Positions 1-8,639 of a stretch of 64,000 nt of DNA are shown one piece after another. How positions within the stretch are numbered: position 1 is the first letter of the stretch; each line of letters begins with the position of its first letter. The position numbers and the translations under genes are program-made. Origin of the DNA: HXMU1420-13 sp965228545 (GTDB taxonomy: Bacteria > Bacteroidota > Rhodothermia > Balneolales > Balneolaceae). The notes under the pieces were generated by a model. The model saw only the letters and a list, made by a program, of their open reading frames with translations. It had not been told where the DNA came from and did not search any database. The DNA lies in the NCBI GenBank assembly GCA_965228545.1, contig OZ245822.1, positions 1,054,001 to 1,118,000 on the forward strand, given 5' to 3'.

Positions 1-1
1 T

Positions 2-2887
2 GGTATGCAGTGAGTTACAATTATCATAAATAGCTAACAAAGCTTGCAGTGTGGTACGAATATCATTGAACTGAATTTCCTGCGCATGCAACGAACGCCC
101 ACTTGTTTGAATATGATATTTCAGCTTTTGAGAGCGATCATTAGCCCGATATTTATTTTTCATGGCAATGGCCCAAATACGTCGGGCTACCCTTCCTATC
201 ACGGCATATTCAGGATCAAGTCCGTTACTGAAAAAGAAGGAAAGGTTGTGAGCAAAGTCATCCACATTTAAACCTCGAGCTAAATAATATTCTACAAAGG
301 TAAATCCATTCGCCAAGGTAAATGCGGCTTGAGTAATGGGGTTTGCGCCTGCTTCGGCAATATGATAACCGGAAATGGACACCGAGTAATAGTTTCGAAC
401 GTTGTGTTCGGTGAAATACGACTGAATATCTCCCATCATTTTTAACGCAAACTCAGTACTGAAAATACACGTGTTTTGCGCCTGATCTTCTTTCAATATA
501 TCAGCCTGTACCGTTCCGCGAACTACGCTCAGCGCTTTGGCTTTTATATTTTGATAGGTTTCTGCATCCAACAGTGCGTCACCACTCAATCCGAGCAATC
601 CAAGTCCGAATCCATCGTTTCCGGCAGGAAGTCCATTGGCATACACCGGCTGCGATACTCCACGTTCTTCGAAATATTCAGCAATCTTCTTTTGAGCAGA
701 TTCCCATTTACCTTCCTGCTTCAAATATCGCTCCACTTCCTGATCAATCACGGTGTTCATGAACATAGCAAGAATCATGGGAGCAGGACCGTTGATAGTC
801 ATTGAAACCGATGTAGTTGGAGCCGTTAGCTCAAAACCTGAATAAAGCTTTTTCATGTCATCGAGCGTGCAAATACTTACGCCCGAGTTTCCGATTTTTC
901 CGTAAATATCAGGGCGGAATCCCGGATCTTCCCCATAGAGGGTAACGGAATCGAAAGCGGTTGAAAGTCGAGCAGCAGGCAAGCCCTCGCTCACGTAATG
1001 AAATCGTTTGTTGGTTCTTTCCGGAGTTCCTTCACCTGCAAACATTCTAGTTGGATCTTCCCCCTCTCGTTTGAATGGAAAAACCCCGGCTGTGTACGGA
1101 AAATATCCGGGCAGATTTTCTTTGAGTGCAAATTTTAAACGCTCGCCTGAGTGTTTGGTACTCGGAATTGCAACCCGACGAATTTTGAGCCCGCTCAACG
1201 ACTCATGGTACAACTTATTCGAGAATTTTCGTCCTCGCACTTCTACTTCAAGTTCATCCTGTGCGTATTGATTTGCAAGTTCATCCCAGCCCTCAAGAAT
1301 GCGCTTGGGCAACAAATCGAGTTGGTCTTCCCACTTCGATTTTAACTTCGATAGTTGACTGAGCACTTCACTTTTACTTTCACCCTCCCAATCATTTAGC
1401 TGATTTAGTGTTCCTTTTACTTCATCCCACTTGGAGGCAATTTCGACTTGTTGTTCTGTCCAGGTGTGGTAATCGCGAATGGTTTCTGAAATCTCTGATA
1501 AATATCGAACTCGCTTTCCGGGAATGATGGCCTGACTTCGAATATCTTCAGATGGCTCAGAGTTCACATAAATCTTCTTCTCCCAATCTAACCCGTACTT
1601 TGAGTTTATGCGATCCACCAACGCACTGAACAAGCGATTTACACCTTCATCATTAAACTGCGCCGCAATAGTCGGGAATACCGGCATTGTAGCGGGATCA
1701 GCGTGCCATTGCCCTGAATTACGCTGCATTTGCTTGCGCACATCCCGAAGTGCGTCCATAGCGCCCTTTTTCTCGAATTTATTCAATACTACAACATCAG
1801 CAAGATCCAGCATATTGATTTTCTCTAACTGCGTAGCTGCGCCGTATTCGCTGGTCATCACATACATAGAAATATCGGTGAGATCTACGATTTCTGTCCC
1901 ACTTTGCCCAATTCCACTCGTTTCAACAATAATCAGATCAAAACCAGCTGATTTATAAAGTGCAATAACCGCTTCCAATGCTTCGCTGGTGGAACGATTA
2001 GAAGCTCTTGTTGCCAAACTTCTCATATACACGCGAGGCGTATCGATACTGTTCATACGAATACGATCGCCCAATAAGGCGCCCCCGGTTTTCAATCGGG
2101 ATGGATCTACCGAGATAATCCCAATATTTATATCTTCAAATTCGGTCAGAAAACGACGAACAATTTCATCAGTTAGTGAACTTTTTCCAGCCCCACCCGT
2201 TCCGGTAATTCCTAATAATGGAACATCAACTTCATTATTATCTAAAGTTACTTTCCCATTGTCTGCTAATAATTTACCGGATTCGTATTTTAAGATATCA
2301 TCCCGGTGATTTTCCAGAACTGTAATGCTTTTAGCGAGCTCGACTGCTTCTCTATTTTGAATAGATTCGGCATTCACTGTATGCTTTTCGACGGTATCAA
2401 AATCACATTCTTTAAGCATGTAATTAATCATGCCTTGTAAGCCCATCTTGCTTCCATCTTCCACTGAAAAGATGCGAGTTACTCCGGCGTTATGAAGGTC
2501 TTCAATTTCTTCGGGCACAATTACACCGCCGCCGCCGCCAAACACTTTGATGTGAGCTGCACCCTGCTCGCGCAGCAGTTCAATCATGTATTTAAAATAC
2601 TCAACGTGTCCACCTTGGTACGAACTGATGGCAATGCCTTGCACATCTTCCTGAATAGCACAGTTCACGATTTCATGCACCGAACGATTGTGTCCTAAGT
2701 GAATTACTTCTGCCCCACTGCTTTGCAAGATCCGACGCATAATGTTTATCGAGGCATCGTGCCCATCGAATAAACTAGCGGCGGTTACAAAACGCACCTT
2801 ATGATTGGTGTTGTAAGGTGTGTTGGTGTATAACTCTTGAGCTTCTGAAGATGAAACAGGATTATCTGATTGTGTTTTTAAAGACAT
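2..2887 (-). CDS. icmF: Fused isobutyryl-CoA mutase IcmF (3' end beyond window)
   Basis: This cytoplasmic adenosylcobalamin enzyme interconverts isobutyryl-CoA and n-butyryl-CoA and carries its own G-protein chaperone. The translation shows an N-terminal B12-binding domain (about residues 20-150; DGHDAS supplies the cobalt-ligand histidine, followed by a GGGGG turn). A MeaB-type GTPase follows (Walker A GTGGAGKSS near residue 225; NKFE stands where NKxD is usual). The mutase barrel starts near residue 520 (NLPGYFPYTAGVFPF, SVSMTINGPAP). This B12-G protein-mutase order is the hallmark of IcmF rather than methylmalonyl-CoA mutase. 962 codons are present and the frame is open at the left edge, so roughly the last 10 percent of the protein is missing. 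The ATG at 2887 directly precedes the conserved N-terminus. The gene is divergent from the Crp/Fnr gene. Some family members prefer isovaleryl- or pivalyl-CoA, so the exact substrate is uncertain. Confidence 0.93.
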   Translation of the reverse strand, partial: MSLKTQSDNPVSSSEAQELYTNTPYNTNHKVRFVTAASLFDGHDASINIMRRILQSSGAEVIHLGHNRSVHEIVNCAIQEDVQGIAISSYQGGHVEYFKYMIELLREQGAAHIKVFGGGGGVIVPEEIEDLHNAGVTRIFSVEDGSKMGLQGMINYMLKECDFDTVEKHTVNAESIQNREAVELAKSITVLENHRDDILKYESGKLLADNGKVTLDNNEVDVPLLGITGTGGAGKSSLTDEIVRRFLTEFEDINIGIISVDPSRLKTGGALLGDRIRMNSIDTPRVYMRSLATRASNRSTSEALEAVIALYKSAGFDLIIVETSGIGQSGTEIVDLTDISMYVMTSEYGAATQLEKINMLDLADVVVLNKFEKKGAMDALRDVRKQMQRNSGQWHADPATMPVFPTIAAQFNDEGVNRLFSALVDRINSKYGLDWEKKIYVNSEPSEDIRSQAIIPGKRVRYLSEISETIRDYHTWTEQQVEIASKWDEVKGTLNQLNDWEGESKSEVLSQLSKLKSKWEDQLDLLPKRILEGWDELANQYAQDELEVEVRGRKFSNKLYHESLSGLKIRRVAIPSTKHSGERLKFALKENLPGYFPYTAGVFPFKREGEDPTRMFAGEGTPERTNKRFHYVSEGLPAARLSTAFDSVTLYGEDPGFRPDIYGKIGNSGVSICTLDDMKKLYSGFELTAPTTSVSMTINGPAPMILAMFMNTVIDQEVERYLKQEGKWESAQKKIAEYFEERGVSQPVYANGLPAGNDGFGLGLLGLSGDALLDAETYQNIKAKALSVVRGTVQADILKEDQAQNTCIFSTEFALKMMGDIQSYFTEHNVRNYYSVSISGYHIAEAGANPITQAAFTLANGFTFVEYYLARGLNVDDFAHNLSFFFSNGLDPEYAVIGRVARRIWAIAMKNKYRANDRSQKLKYHIQTSGRSLHAQEIQFNDIRTTLQALLAIYDNCNSLHT

Positions 2888-2919
2888 CTGTGATGAATGT
2901 GGTTAAATGGAAGCGATTC

Positions 2920-2927
2920 CAAAGATA
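2920..2927 (-). promoter_or_regulatory. Minus-7 box (TATCTTTG) upstream of icmF
   Basis: The minus strand reads TATCTTTG, a perfect match to the Bacteroidetes-type minus-7 consensus TAnnTTTG. It lies 32 nt upstream of the icmF start codon. I see no well-placed TTG minus-33 element. Function is inferred from the match and position. Confidence 0.5.
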
Positions 2928-3001
2928 CAAAAATGCAATTGCGGATGCATCATTTAGGCTATACTTGTTGGGTAGTTTGCATTAAATTACTTCGAAAAAA
3001 A

Positions 3002-3625
3002 ATGGAATCTTATCAAGCGCTACAGAAGTATGTACACTCGCCTCTAATGTTGAATAAGTTAAAAGAAATGGGCGAAGTGATGGTTTTTGAGAAAAATCAG
3101 GTGTTATTGAATGAGCGGGCATACATTCACAGCATCCCGATTGTAATTTCGGGGACAGTAAAGGTGATGCAAAGCGATTCGGAGATGCGAGAGTTGTTCT
3201 TATACTACATTCAACCGGGCGAAACGTGCATTATGTCGTTTTTGGGAGGATTACATAACGAGCAAAGTAAAATTAAAGCCATCGCAGAAACTCGATGCGA
3301 AGTGCTTTTGATTCCGATTAGTAGTACCAGTCAGTTAATTCGCAATTTTCCTGAATGGGTAGAATATATCTTCAAAATCTATCATTTAAGGTACGAAGAG
3401 CTGCTTCAGGTTGTGAATGAGGTATCTTTTAAAAAAATGGATGAGCGAATCTTAGATTTTATCCGGCGACGGGTACAAGTTTCCGAAACCAATCAATTGG
3501 TGGTTACTCACGAAGAACTTGCGAACGAACTCGGCACGGCTCGTGTGGTTGTTTCTCGTTTACTCAAACAAATGGAAAAAGAAGGACTTATTAAACTGGG
3601 TAGGAATAAAATCACTTTACTGTAA
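3002..3625 (+). CDS. Crp/Fnr family transcriptional regulator
   Basis: DNA-binding regulator of 207 residues with the two-domain Crp/Fnr layout. Residues about 20-130 form the cyclic-nucleotide-binding-like beta roll (IVISGTVKVM, YIQPGETCIMS). Residues about 165-205 form a winged helix-turn-helix (THEELANELGTARVVVSRLL, then GLIKLGRNKI). There is no N-terminal cysteine cluster for an Fe-S centre as in true Fnr. The frame is open upstream to an ATG at 2897, but that 35-residue extension (MWLNGSDS...) is not family-like. I chose the ATG at 3002, which gives the usual length. A TATACTTG box (7/8 to TAnnTTTG) lies at 2960-2967. The gene heads a co-directional cluster with a rhodanese and an OsmC protein, which suggests that it controls them; the effector is unknown. 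Confidence 0.88.
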   Translation: MESYQALQKYVHSPLMLNKLKEMGEVMVFEKNQVLLNERAYIHSIPIVISGTVKVMQSDSEMRELFLYYIQPGETCIMSFLGGLHNEQSKIKAIAETRCEVLLIPISSTSQLIRNFPEWVEYIFKIYHLRYEELLQVVNEVSFKKMDERILDFIRRRVQVSETNQLVVTHEELANELGTARVVVSRLLKQMEKEGLIKLGRNKITLL

Positions 3626-3691
3626 CAATTGTAACTGACTCGCCCATACCAACCTTGCTACCTTCTGTTATCAATTAAAAAAACAGAAAGT

Positions 3692-4009
3692 ATGTTCAAT
3701 TTTATAAAAAATGCACTCACTCCTTCCGAGGATATCGACTTCAAGCAACTCCAGCAGCAAGGAGCTGTGATCATAGATGTAAGAACTACGAGCGAATATC
3801 AATCCGGGCATGTTCAAGGATCAAAAAATATTCCTCTTCAACAGCTACCCTCTTCCTTTGATTCATTAAATCCTCATAAATCAATTATAGTTTGTTGTGC
3901 ATCGGGTGCACGCAGTGGTTCGGCAAAACGAATGCTGAATAAAGCCGGATACGATAAGGTGTACAATGGAGGTGGATGGATGCAATTGCAATATAAATTA
4001 CACGAATGA
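3692..4009 (+). CDS. Rhodanese-like domain protein
   Basis: Single-domain rhodanese of 105 residues, a sulfur-carrier or thiosulfate sulfurtransferase type protein without signal peptide, so probably cytoplasmic. It shows the family landmarks in order: VIIDVRTTSEYQSGHVQGS (residues about 26-44), IPLQQL, then the active-site loop CCASGARSG near residue 70. Both cysteines of the CC pair are candidates, the second being in the catalytic position. NGGGW is the typical C-terminal turn. It sits 66 bp after the Crp/Fnr gene and overlaps the next gene's start by 4 bp (ATGA), so translation of the pair is coupled. The substrate cannot be read from sequence. Confidence 0.9.
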   Translation: MFNFIKNALTPSEDIDFKQLQQQGAVIIDVRTTSEYQSGHVQGSKNIPLQQLPSSFDSLNPHKSIIVCCASGARSGSAKRMLNKAGYDKVYNGGGWMQLQYKLHE

Positions 4010-4212
4010 TGGAGCGGTTTGTTAGTCAATTAAAATCCGGATGGACACTACGCCGATTAATAGGCTTGCTTATCGGGCTTTTTGTAGCAGGGCAAGCAAT
4101 TCTCTTAAAGGAACCATTGCTAGGAGTAATCAGCGCCTATTTCTTATATCAAATTTTAACCAATACAGGATGCTTCGGGGCGCAAGCCTGCGGCATCGAT
4201 TATCACAAATAA
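4006..4212 (+). CDS. Small membrane protein, YgaP-tail-like (DUF2892-type)
   Basis: A 68-residue protein with two hydrophobic segments (about residues 16-34 and 38-52) and a cysteine-containing tail, TGCFGAQACG. Similar short proteins follow rhodanese genes in many Bacteroidetes, and the arrangement resembles the rhodanese-plus-membrane-anchor layout of E. coli YgaP split into two genes. Here the rhodanese stop overlaps this gene's ATG, so the two products are likely made together. The membrane protein could tether the rhodanese or accept sulfane sulfur on its two cysteines; that role is inference. A second ATG three bases further on (4009) is equally possible as start. Confidence 0.75.
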   Translation: MMERFVSQLKSGWTLRRLIGLLIGLFVAGQAILLKEPLLGVISAYFLYQILTNTGCFGAQACGIDYHK

Positions 4213-4238
4213 ATTAATTACATCTAGATATTAAAATC

Positions 4239-4691
4239 ATGAGCGATAAACACTTATATGATGTTCAGTTAACATGGACATCCGACCGTAAAGGAACCTT
4301 ATCATCTGAGAAACTAACCCAAACCGTTGAAGTAGCTACTCCGCCCGAATTTCCCAAAGGAATGGAGGGAATATGGTCGCCCGAGCACTTATTTGTTGCC
4401 TCGGTTAGCAGTTGTTTAATGACAACCTTTTTAGCAATTGCCGAGTTTTCGAAATTAGACTACGTTCGCTTCGATGTAGACGCAGTAGGAACGCTGGAAA
4501 AAGTGGATGGTAAATTTAAAATGAGCGTGATAGAATTACGTCCGGTATTAGAAATTGACGATGCATCGAAAGAATCTAAGGCATTGCGCATAATCGAAAA
4601 AGCAGAAGCCGCGTGTTTAATTTCAAATTCCATCACTTCTGAAATCATACTAAAGCCCACTGTCAAAATTGTTGAAGCTGAAGTAGCTTGA
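4239..4691 (+). CDS. OsmC/Ohr family peroxiredoxin-like protein
   Basis: Thiol-dependent peroxidase fold protein of 150 residues. The two family cysteines are visible: SVSSCLMTTF (about residue 52-61) in the central helix and AACLISNS near residue 127, the pair that reduces organic hydroperoxides in Ohr/OsmC. The length is typical of the family and there is no signal peptide. It lies 26 bp after the small membrane protein and on the same strand, and ends 13 bp from the convergent MscS gene with no visible terminator between. Together with the rhodanese it points to a sulfur/oxidative-stress unit under the upstream Crp/Fnr regulator. Confidence 0.9.
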   Translation: MSDKHLYDVQLTWTSDRKGTLSSEKLTQTVEVATPPEFPKGMEGIWSPEHLFVASVSSCLMTTFLAIAEFSKLDYVRFDVDAVGTLEKVDGKFKMSVIELRPVLEIDDASKESKALRIIEKAEAACLISNSITSEIILKPTVKIVEAEVA

Positions 4692-4704
4692 CCGACATTT
4701 GTTC

Positions 4705-5568
4705 CTACTTTGGTTTCTTCTCTACGATGGTTCGATGAGGAAACGGAATTTCTATTCCTTCTTTGTCGAACCTCTTTTTGATGCTTTCCAGCAAATCACA
4801 ACCTAAAACAAAGGCATCTGCTGCATCTTTGGCACTTGCCCACGCACGTAAATTCACCGACGATTCTCCCATTGCTATAACCCGAACGTTTACCAATGGA
4901 TCGCCATTTTCTATTTGCTCCTCGGTGCGCGCATCAATAAATAACGGATGTGCAGCTACTTCTTCTCTCATTATATCTTTTGCAAGATCAATATCCGAAT
5001 CGTAACTAATTCCCATATCGATCCATTTGGTTATGCGATCATCTTCGTAGTTAGAGTTGATCAAAATCTCATTGCTGATCACCGAATTCGGAATAATAAT
5101 ACGTTGATTCTGAAAATTCCGAATCACTGTATGGCGTAGGTTAATGTCCTCTACTATCCCATTCATCGTACCTCTTAATTCTACTCTGTCGGTAATTTTA
5201 TACGGCTTAAAAATTACGATAAAGATTCCACCTACAATATTTGCCAAAGCTTGTTGTGATGCAAAACCGATGGCAATTGCTAACACCCCGGCACCGGCAA
5301 AAATAGTTGTAGCAACCACTCTAAGCTGAGGAATCATGTAAATGGAAATACCAATTCCGGTAATGTAAATGAGTACTCCAAGTCCTCTTTTCAGGAATTT
5401 AAGATTGGTGATGTCATCGCCATCTTCTTTTTTCTCTGTTTTTGTGATGGCTTTTGCAAAGAGATAACTAACTACAGAAGCCACAATAATGGTACCCAGG
5501 ATAGTAAACACTACCATGGTAAAAACGCGCCATTCTTCGGGGATGTAATTAGCGAGTGGATTATTCAT
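4705..5568 (-). CDS. MscS-family mechanosensitive ion channel
   Basis: Small-conductance mechanosensitive channel of 287 residues that would open under osmotic downshock. Three hydrophobic helices are visible at about residues 17-37, 62-82 and 86-120. The last is the glycine/alanine-rich pore helix TM3 (GAGVLAIAIGFASQQALANI), followed by the beta domain (FKPYKITDRVEL, IIIPNSVISNEI) and a C-terminal alpha/beta domain. The length matches the minimal MscS type. The start overlaps the stop of the upstream Ig-like lipoprotein gene by 8 bp, so the two genes form an operon. Confidence 0.93.
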   Translation of the reverse strand: MNNPLANYIPEEWRVFTMVVFTILGTIIVASVVSYLFAKAITKTEKKEDGDDITNLKFLKRGLGVLIYITGIGISIYMIPQLRVVATTIFAGAGVLAIAIGFASQQALANIVGGIFIVIFKPYKITDRVELRGTMNGIVEDINLRHTVIRNFQNQRIIIPNSVISNEILINSNYEDDRITKWIDMGISYDSDIDLAKDIMREEVAAHPLFIDARTEEQIENGDPLVNVRVIAMGESSVNLRAWASAKDAADAFVLGCDLLESIKKRFDKEGIEIPFPHRTIVEKKPK

Positions 5569-7198
5569 TAAAGTCTATGGTTATTTGCGAAGTAAATCCG
5601 GTTTGAATATTCACTGATCTTCGAACGATGTAAGGCTCGGGAGCTTGAAATGGACGAACACGGCCTTTATTCCAAATGCCGTCGCCGTTTTCGTCTTTAA
5701 AGATCCTTAAAATATACGTTAAAGGCGGTAAATCATTGATTGTTGCTACTTCAGAAAACGATCCGCTATACGCTAATTCATTTTGGTTATTTTCTAAAGT
5801 GTAGAAATATAGGTTGGAGGAAGCTGAATCGGCCACATTTGCAGAATCAGTAACCACTATTTCAAGCTCGCCCAGCTCAGTGTTATCCCAAATTTCGGGA
5901 GTATAAAGTGCTCTACGCTGCGTGGCAGGATTCCAAACCAAAAACTGGTAATCAATTCCGTCGATCCATTCGCCCTGTGGGGATACAAACAGCCGATTAT
6001 GTACGAAAGCCAATTCCGGCCAGTTATCGAAAGATACATCCCCTTCTACCACCACCAATGAATCGAATAATGTACGCGAATCGATATTTGCAGCATAACG
6101 AATAACAAATGGTTGAGTTGGAAAAAGCCCGGCATCGGTTTCGATTTCAACAATACGTTGCAAGGTGGTATCGGGTTGATCGCTTCCTGTAAACCTGAAT
6201 GTACCTGTGTTTATTTGATTACCGGCCAGATCAACCAAACCGGAGATCTTCACCTCAAATTCTTGTTCTGCCGGTAGTGTTGAATCTGATTGAGCAAAGA
6301 CCGCAAAACGTTCTTCGGGCTGAACATACAATGCATTAGCTTCACTATATAAAACTCCGGAAGTATCGGTGATGGCAATATTTGTAGAATCGGTTAATTC
6401 TACCTCTTCATTAAATCGAAGGCGTAAACGCTGAGTTGAAAACAAACCAACGCCCTGAATTTTTGGAGCCACCGTATCACGTAAGGCGATATACATTTCA
6501 CCAATACTGATAGTATCACTTTTTGCGAGTGAAATTTGGTCTACCCGAAATGGATTAGCCGATTCATTATCCGAGTTCCAGATTTTATTGCGGTTTCGAT
6601 CATCAAAATAAATAGCTTTGTAAGTACCTTCGCGCAAATAGGAAAACTTGAAATATCCGCCCGTATCTGTTTCTGCAGCATAATTGTAAGGTGCTTTCAA
6701 ATCAAACGGGGCACGATATAAAGCTACTTTTCTGCTTTCTTCGCCCTCACCTGTTTCGGCATTTCTGATGCGCCCGGTGATCACGCCCTGATCAATTTCA
6801 TCCCCTGTCGAGAAGGCAATTACGGTGGAACTCCCAATCCTGTTGCCTTTGGTATCGGAAAACTGCCCGCCCAGTGTAACAATTATGGTGGTAGAATCGG
6901 GCAAGCGATCTTCAAATTTTATGGCTAATCGTTTTCGCTTCCAATCGGTCGAAAAAATAGCCCCGAAATCCGGTTCAATAGTAATATTGTTGTTGATGGA
7001 ATTTCGATTTACAAACTCATCGAAGTAAATAAGTACTTCATCGCCGTTAAAATTGGTAGTTCCTGATTCCGGCTCGGTAAATAGGATCTCAGGTCCTTTT
7101 TCGTCACGAGGTCCGCCTGTAGGTCCAACCGGAGTTGCACAATAGATTAAGGCAAATGAAATAAGTAAAAAAAGTGGGAAATATTTGTGCTGTTGCAA
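5561..7198 (-). CDS. Ig-like domain lipoprotein
   Basis: Envelope lipoprotein of 545 residues. A signal peptide ends in a lipobox-like sequence (FALIYC, Cys20) followed by ATPVGPTGGPRDEKGP, the start typical of a Bacteroidetes Big_5 (SbsA-type Ig-like) lipoprotein family. Residues about 35-135 form the first Ig-like domain (ILFTEPESGTTNFNGDEVLI). A transthyretin-like/carboxypeptidase-regulatory stretch follows near 140-220 (ITGRIRN, GGYFKFSYLREGTYKAIYF), then a second Ig-like region near 235-340. The C-terminus ends with another beta-rich domain (ILRIFKDENGDGIWNKG). It probably sits in the outer membrane. The gene is co-transcribed with the MscS channel (8-bp overlap). No enzymatic motif is visible. 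Confidence 0.8.
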   Translation of the reverse strand: MQQHKYFPLFLLISFALIYCATPVGPTGGPRDEKGPEILFTEPESGTTNFNGDEVLIYFDEFVNRNSINNNITIEPDFGAIFSTDWKRKRLAIKFEDRLPDSTTIIVTLGGQFSDTKGNRIGSSTVIAFSTGDEIDQGVITGRIRNAETGEGEESRKVALYRAPFDLKAPYNYAAETDTGGYFKFSYLREGTYKAIYFDDRNRNKIWNSDNESANPFRVDQISLAKSDTISIGEMYIALRDTVAPKIQGVGLFSTQRLRLRFNEEVELTDSTNIAITDTSGVLYSEANALYVQPEERFAVFAQSDSTLPAEQEFEVKISGLVDLAGNQINTGTFRFTGSDQPDTTLQRIVEIETDAGLFPTQPFVIRYAANIDSRTLFDSLVVVEGDVSFDNWPELAFVHNRLFVSPQGEWIDGIDYQFLVWNPATQRRALYTPEIWDNTELGELEIVVTDSANVADSASSNLYFYTLENNQNELAYSGSFSEVATINDLPPLTYILRIFKDENGDGIWNKGRVRPFQAPEPYIVRRSVNIQTGFTSQITIDFNE

Positions 7199-7316
7199 TG
7201 CGTTTATCTACAGAATTTTCGTTGACTGTATGAATCTATTTGCTGATGTTGACGTTAAATTGGGCAATTTAAATCATGTACATAATTAGATACTGCTACC
7301 TCGCAAAGTAAGAAGA

Positions 7317-8636
7317 ATGAAACTATCTCTGGGGCGATTTTTTTTGATAATTTTATTGGGCATTTCGATGTCATCTTGTGGCGCTTACATGCTCGATTCG
7401 GCTCAATATGATCTTCGAGACTCCTTTGCGCAAGGTGATTTTGCTTCAACAGCCTCGTTGATGGAATCGCTGGATAAAAAGGGTGTTTATGCGTCAAAAG
7501 ACAAGGTATTGCTCCATTTAGAAAAAGGGAGTGCTTATCATTTTTCGGGCGATTATAAAGCAAGTAATACACATTTCGAGCGTGCAGAATTTGAAATTGA
7601 AGATCTCTACACAAAAAGCATTACACGAGCTTTGAGATCATTTGTGATCAATGATAATCAATTAGCCTATGATGGTGAAGATTATGAAGATGTGTACTTG
7701 AATGTATTTAAGGCGCTAAATTATATGCATCTGGGGGATTTGGATGGAGCTTTGGTTGAAACCCGTCGAATTTCCTTCAAACTGGATCAAATCAACACAA
7801 AATATAATGGCTTGGTTGAAACGCTGTCGAAAGCTGATACAACAAGAACCGGCTCAGACAAATGGAATCCGGGAAAAAGTAATATACAGAATAGCACCTT
7901 GGGCTATTATTTATCCACTATTTTATACGCTAAAACCAATAAACCTGACGATGCCAGAATTGCGCATCAAAATTTAATAAAAGCCTATCAGGAACAATCT
8001 GATTTTTTCAAATACCGTCGATATGAACCTGATCAGTTTGAACAACTAACTGATCCGCAATCGTACAATGTTTTGATTAAAGCTTTTTCAGGCAGATCTC
8101 CAATGAAAGTTCAGGACGATTCGCGCATCTATTTTGAGGAAGCAGATACCTATTTGAAATTCAGTTTTCCTGTGCTTTTGAAGTATGAAAGTGAAGTGTC
8201 GTCTGTTGAGATTTCTGTGAATGGAACATCGTACAACAAACTTACTACCATTGAACATTTGGACAAGGTAGCCGCGGAAGTTTATAAAGTAAAAGAGCCT
8301 ATCGTAATCGCAAGAACAATTGTTCGGGCAACGTTAAAGGCACTGGCAACGAATAGAGCCGGTTCTAAAATCAGTGAAAAAAATGAAGGACTTGGAAGTC
8401 TTGTTAGTTTTTTGGGAAAATTAGCTCAAGAAACCACAGAAAAGGCAGATTTACGAGGCTGGCAAACTATGCCGGGCACTTCGCATGCTATGGTTTTAAA
8501 TCTACCCGAAGGTGTGCATACGGTGCAAATAGAGTATCTTGATCGTCGAGGAAGAACCATATTTTCAGAGCAACAAGAAGTAGAGATTACGGGCTCGGAA
8601 TCTCTTAAACTTGTGGAATCGATTTATTGGAATTAA
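7317..8636 (+). CDS. COG3014-family lipoprotein
   Basis: Lipoprotein of 439 residues with a clear signal peptide and lipobox (GISMSSC, Cys21). The N-terminal half is TPR-like and alpha-helical (LHLEKGSAYHFSGDYKAS, NYMHLGDLDGALVETRRI). The C-terminal half is beta-rich (VSSVEISVNG, GVHTVQIEYLDRRG). It matches COG3014, a family of unknown biochemistry that is often encoded with LPP20 and LpoB-type lipoproteins. Exactly that pair follows here, with 3-bp gaps, so the three form one operon. A periplasmic role in peptidoglycan synthesis is inferred only from this company. It is divergent from the Ig-like lipoprotein gene. Confidence 0.83.
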   Translation: MKLSLGRFFLIILLGISMSSCGAYMLDSAQYDLRDSFAQGDFASTASLMESLDKKGVYASKDKVLLHLEKGSAYHFSGDYKASNTHFERAEFEIEDLYTKSITRALRSFVINDNQLAYDGEDYEDVYLNVFKALNYMHLGDLDGALVETRRISFKLDQINTKYNGLVETLSKADTTRTGSDKWNPGKSNIQNSTLGYYLSTILYAKTNKPDDARIAHQNLIKAYQEQSDFFKYRRYEPDQFEQLTDPQSYNVLIKAFSGRSPMKVQDDSRIYFEEADTYLKFSFPVLLKYESEVSSVEISVNGTSYNKLTTIEHLDKVAAEVYKVKEPIVIARTIVRATLKALATNRAGSKISEKNEGLGSLVSFLGKLAQETTEKADLRGWQTMPGTSHAMVLNLPEGVHTVQIEYLDRRGRTIFSEQQEVEITGSESLKLVESIYWN

Positions 8637-8639
8637 CGG

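Noticed and set aside
1..2700. Plus-strand open frames at the left edge
   Set aside because: They are antisense to icmF, whose frame is continuous and fully family-like across the region.
2897..3001. 35-codon N-terminal extension of the Crp/Fnr gene
   Set aside because: It is not family-like and overlaps the promoter region of both divergent genes; the ATG at 3002 gives the normal length.
7255..7614. Minus-strand 119-codon frame opposite the COG3014 gene
   Set aside because: It lies antisense to a clear lipoprotein gene and has no domain or signal.
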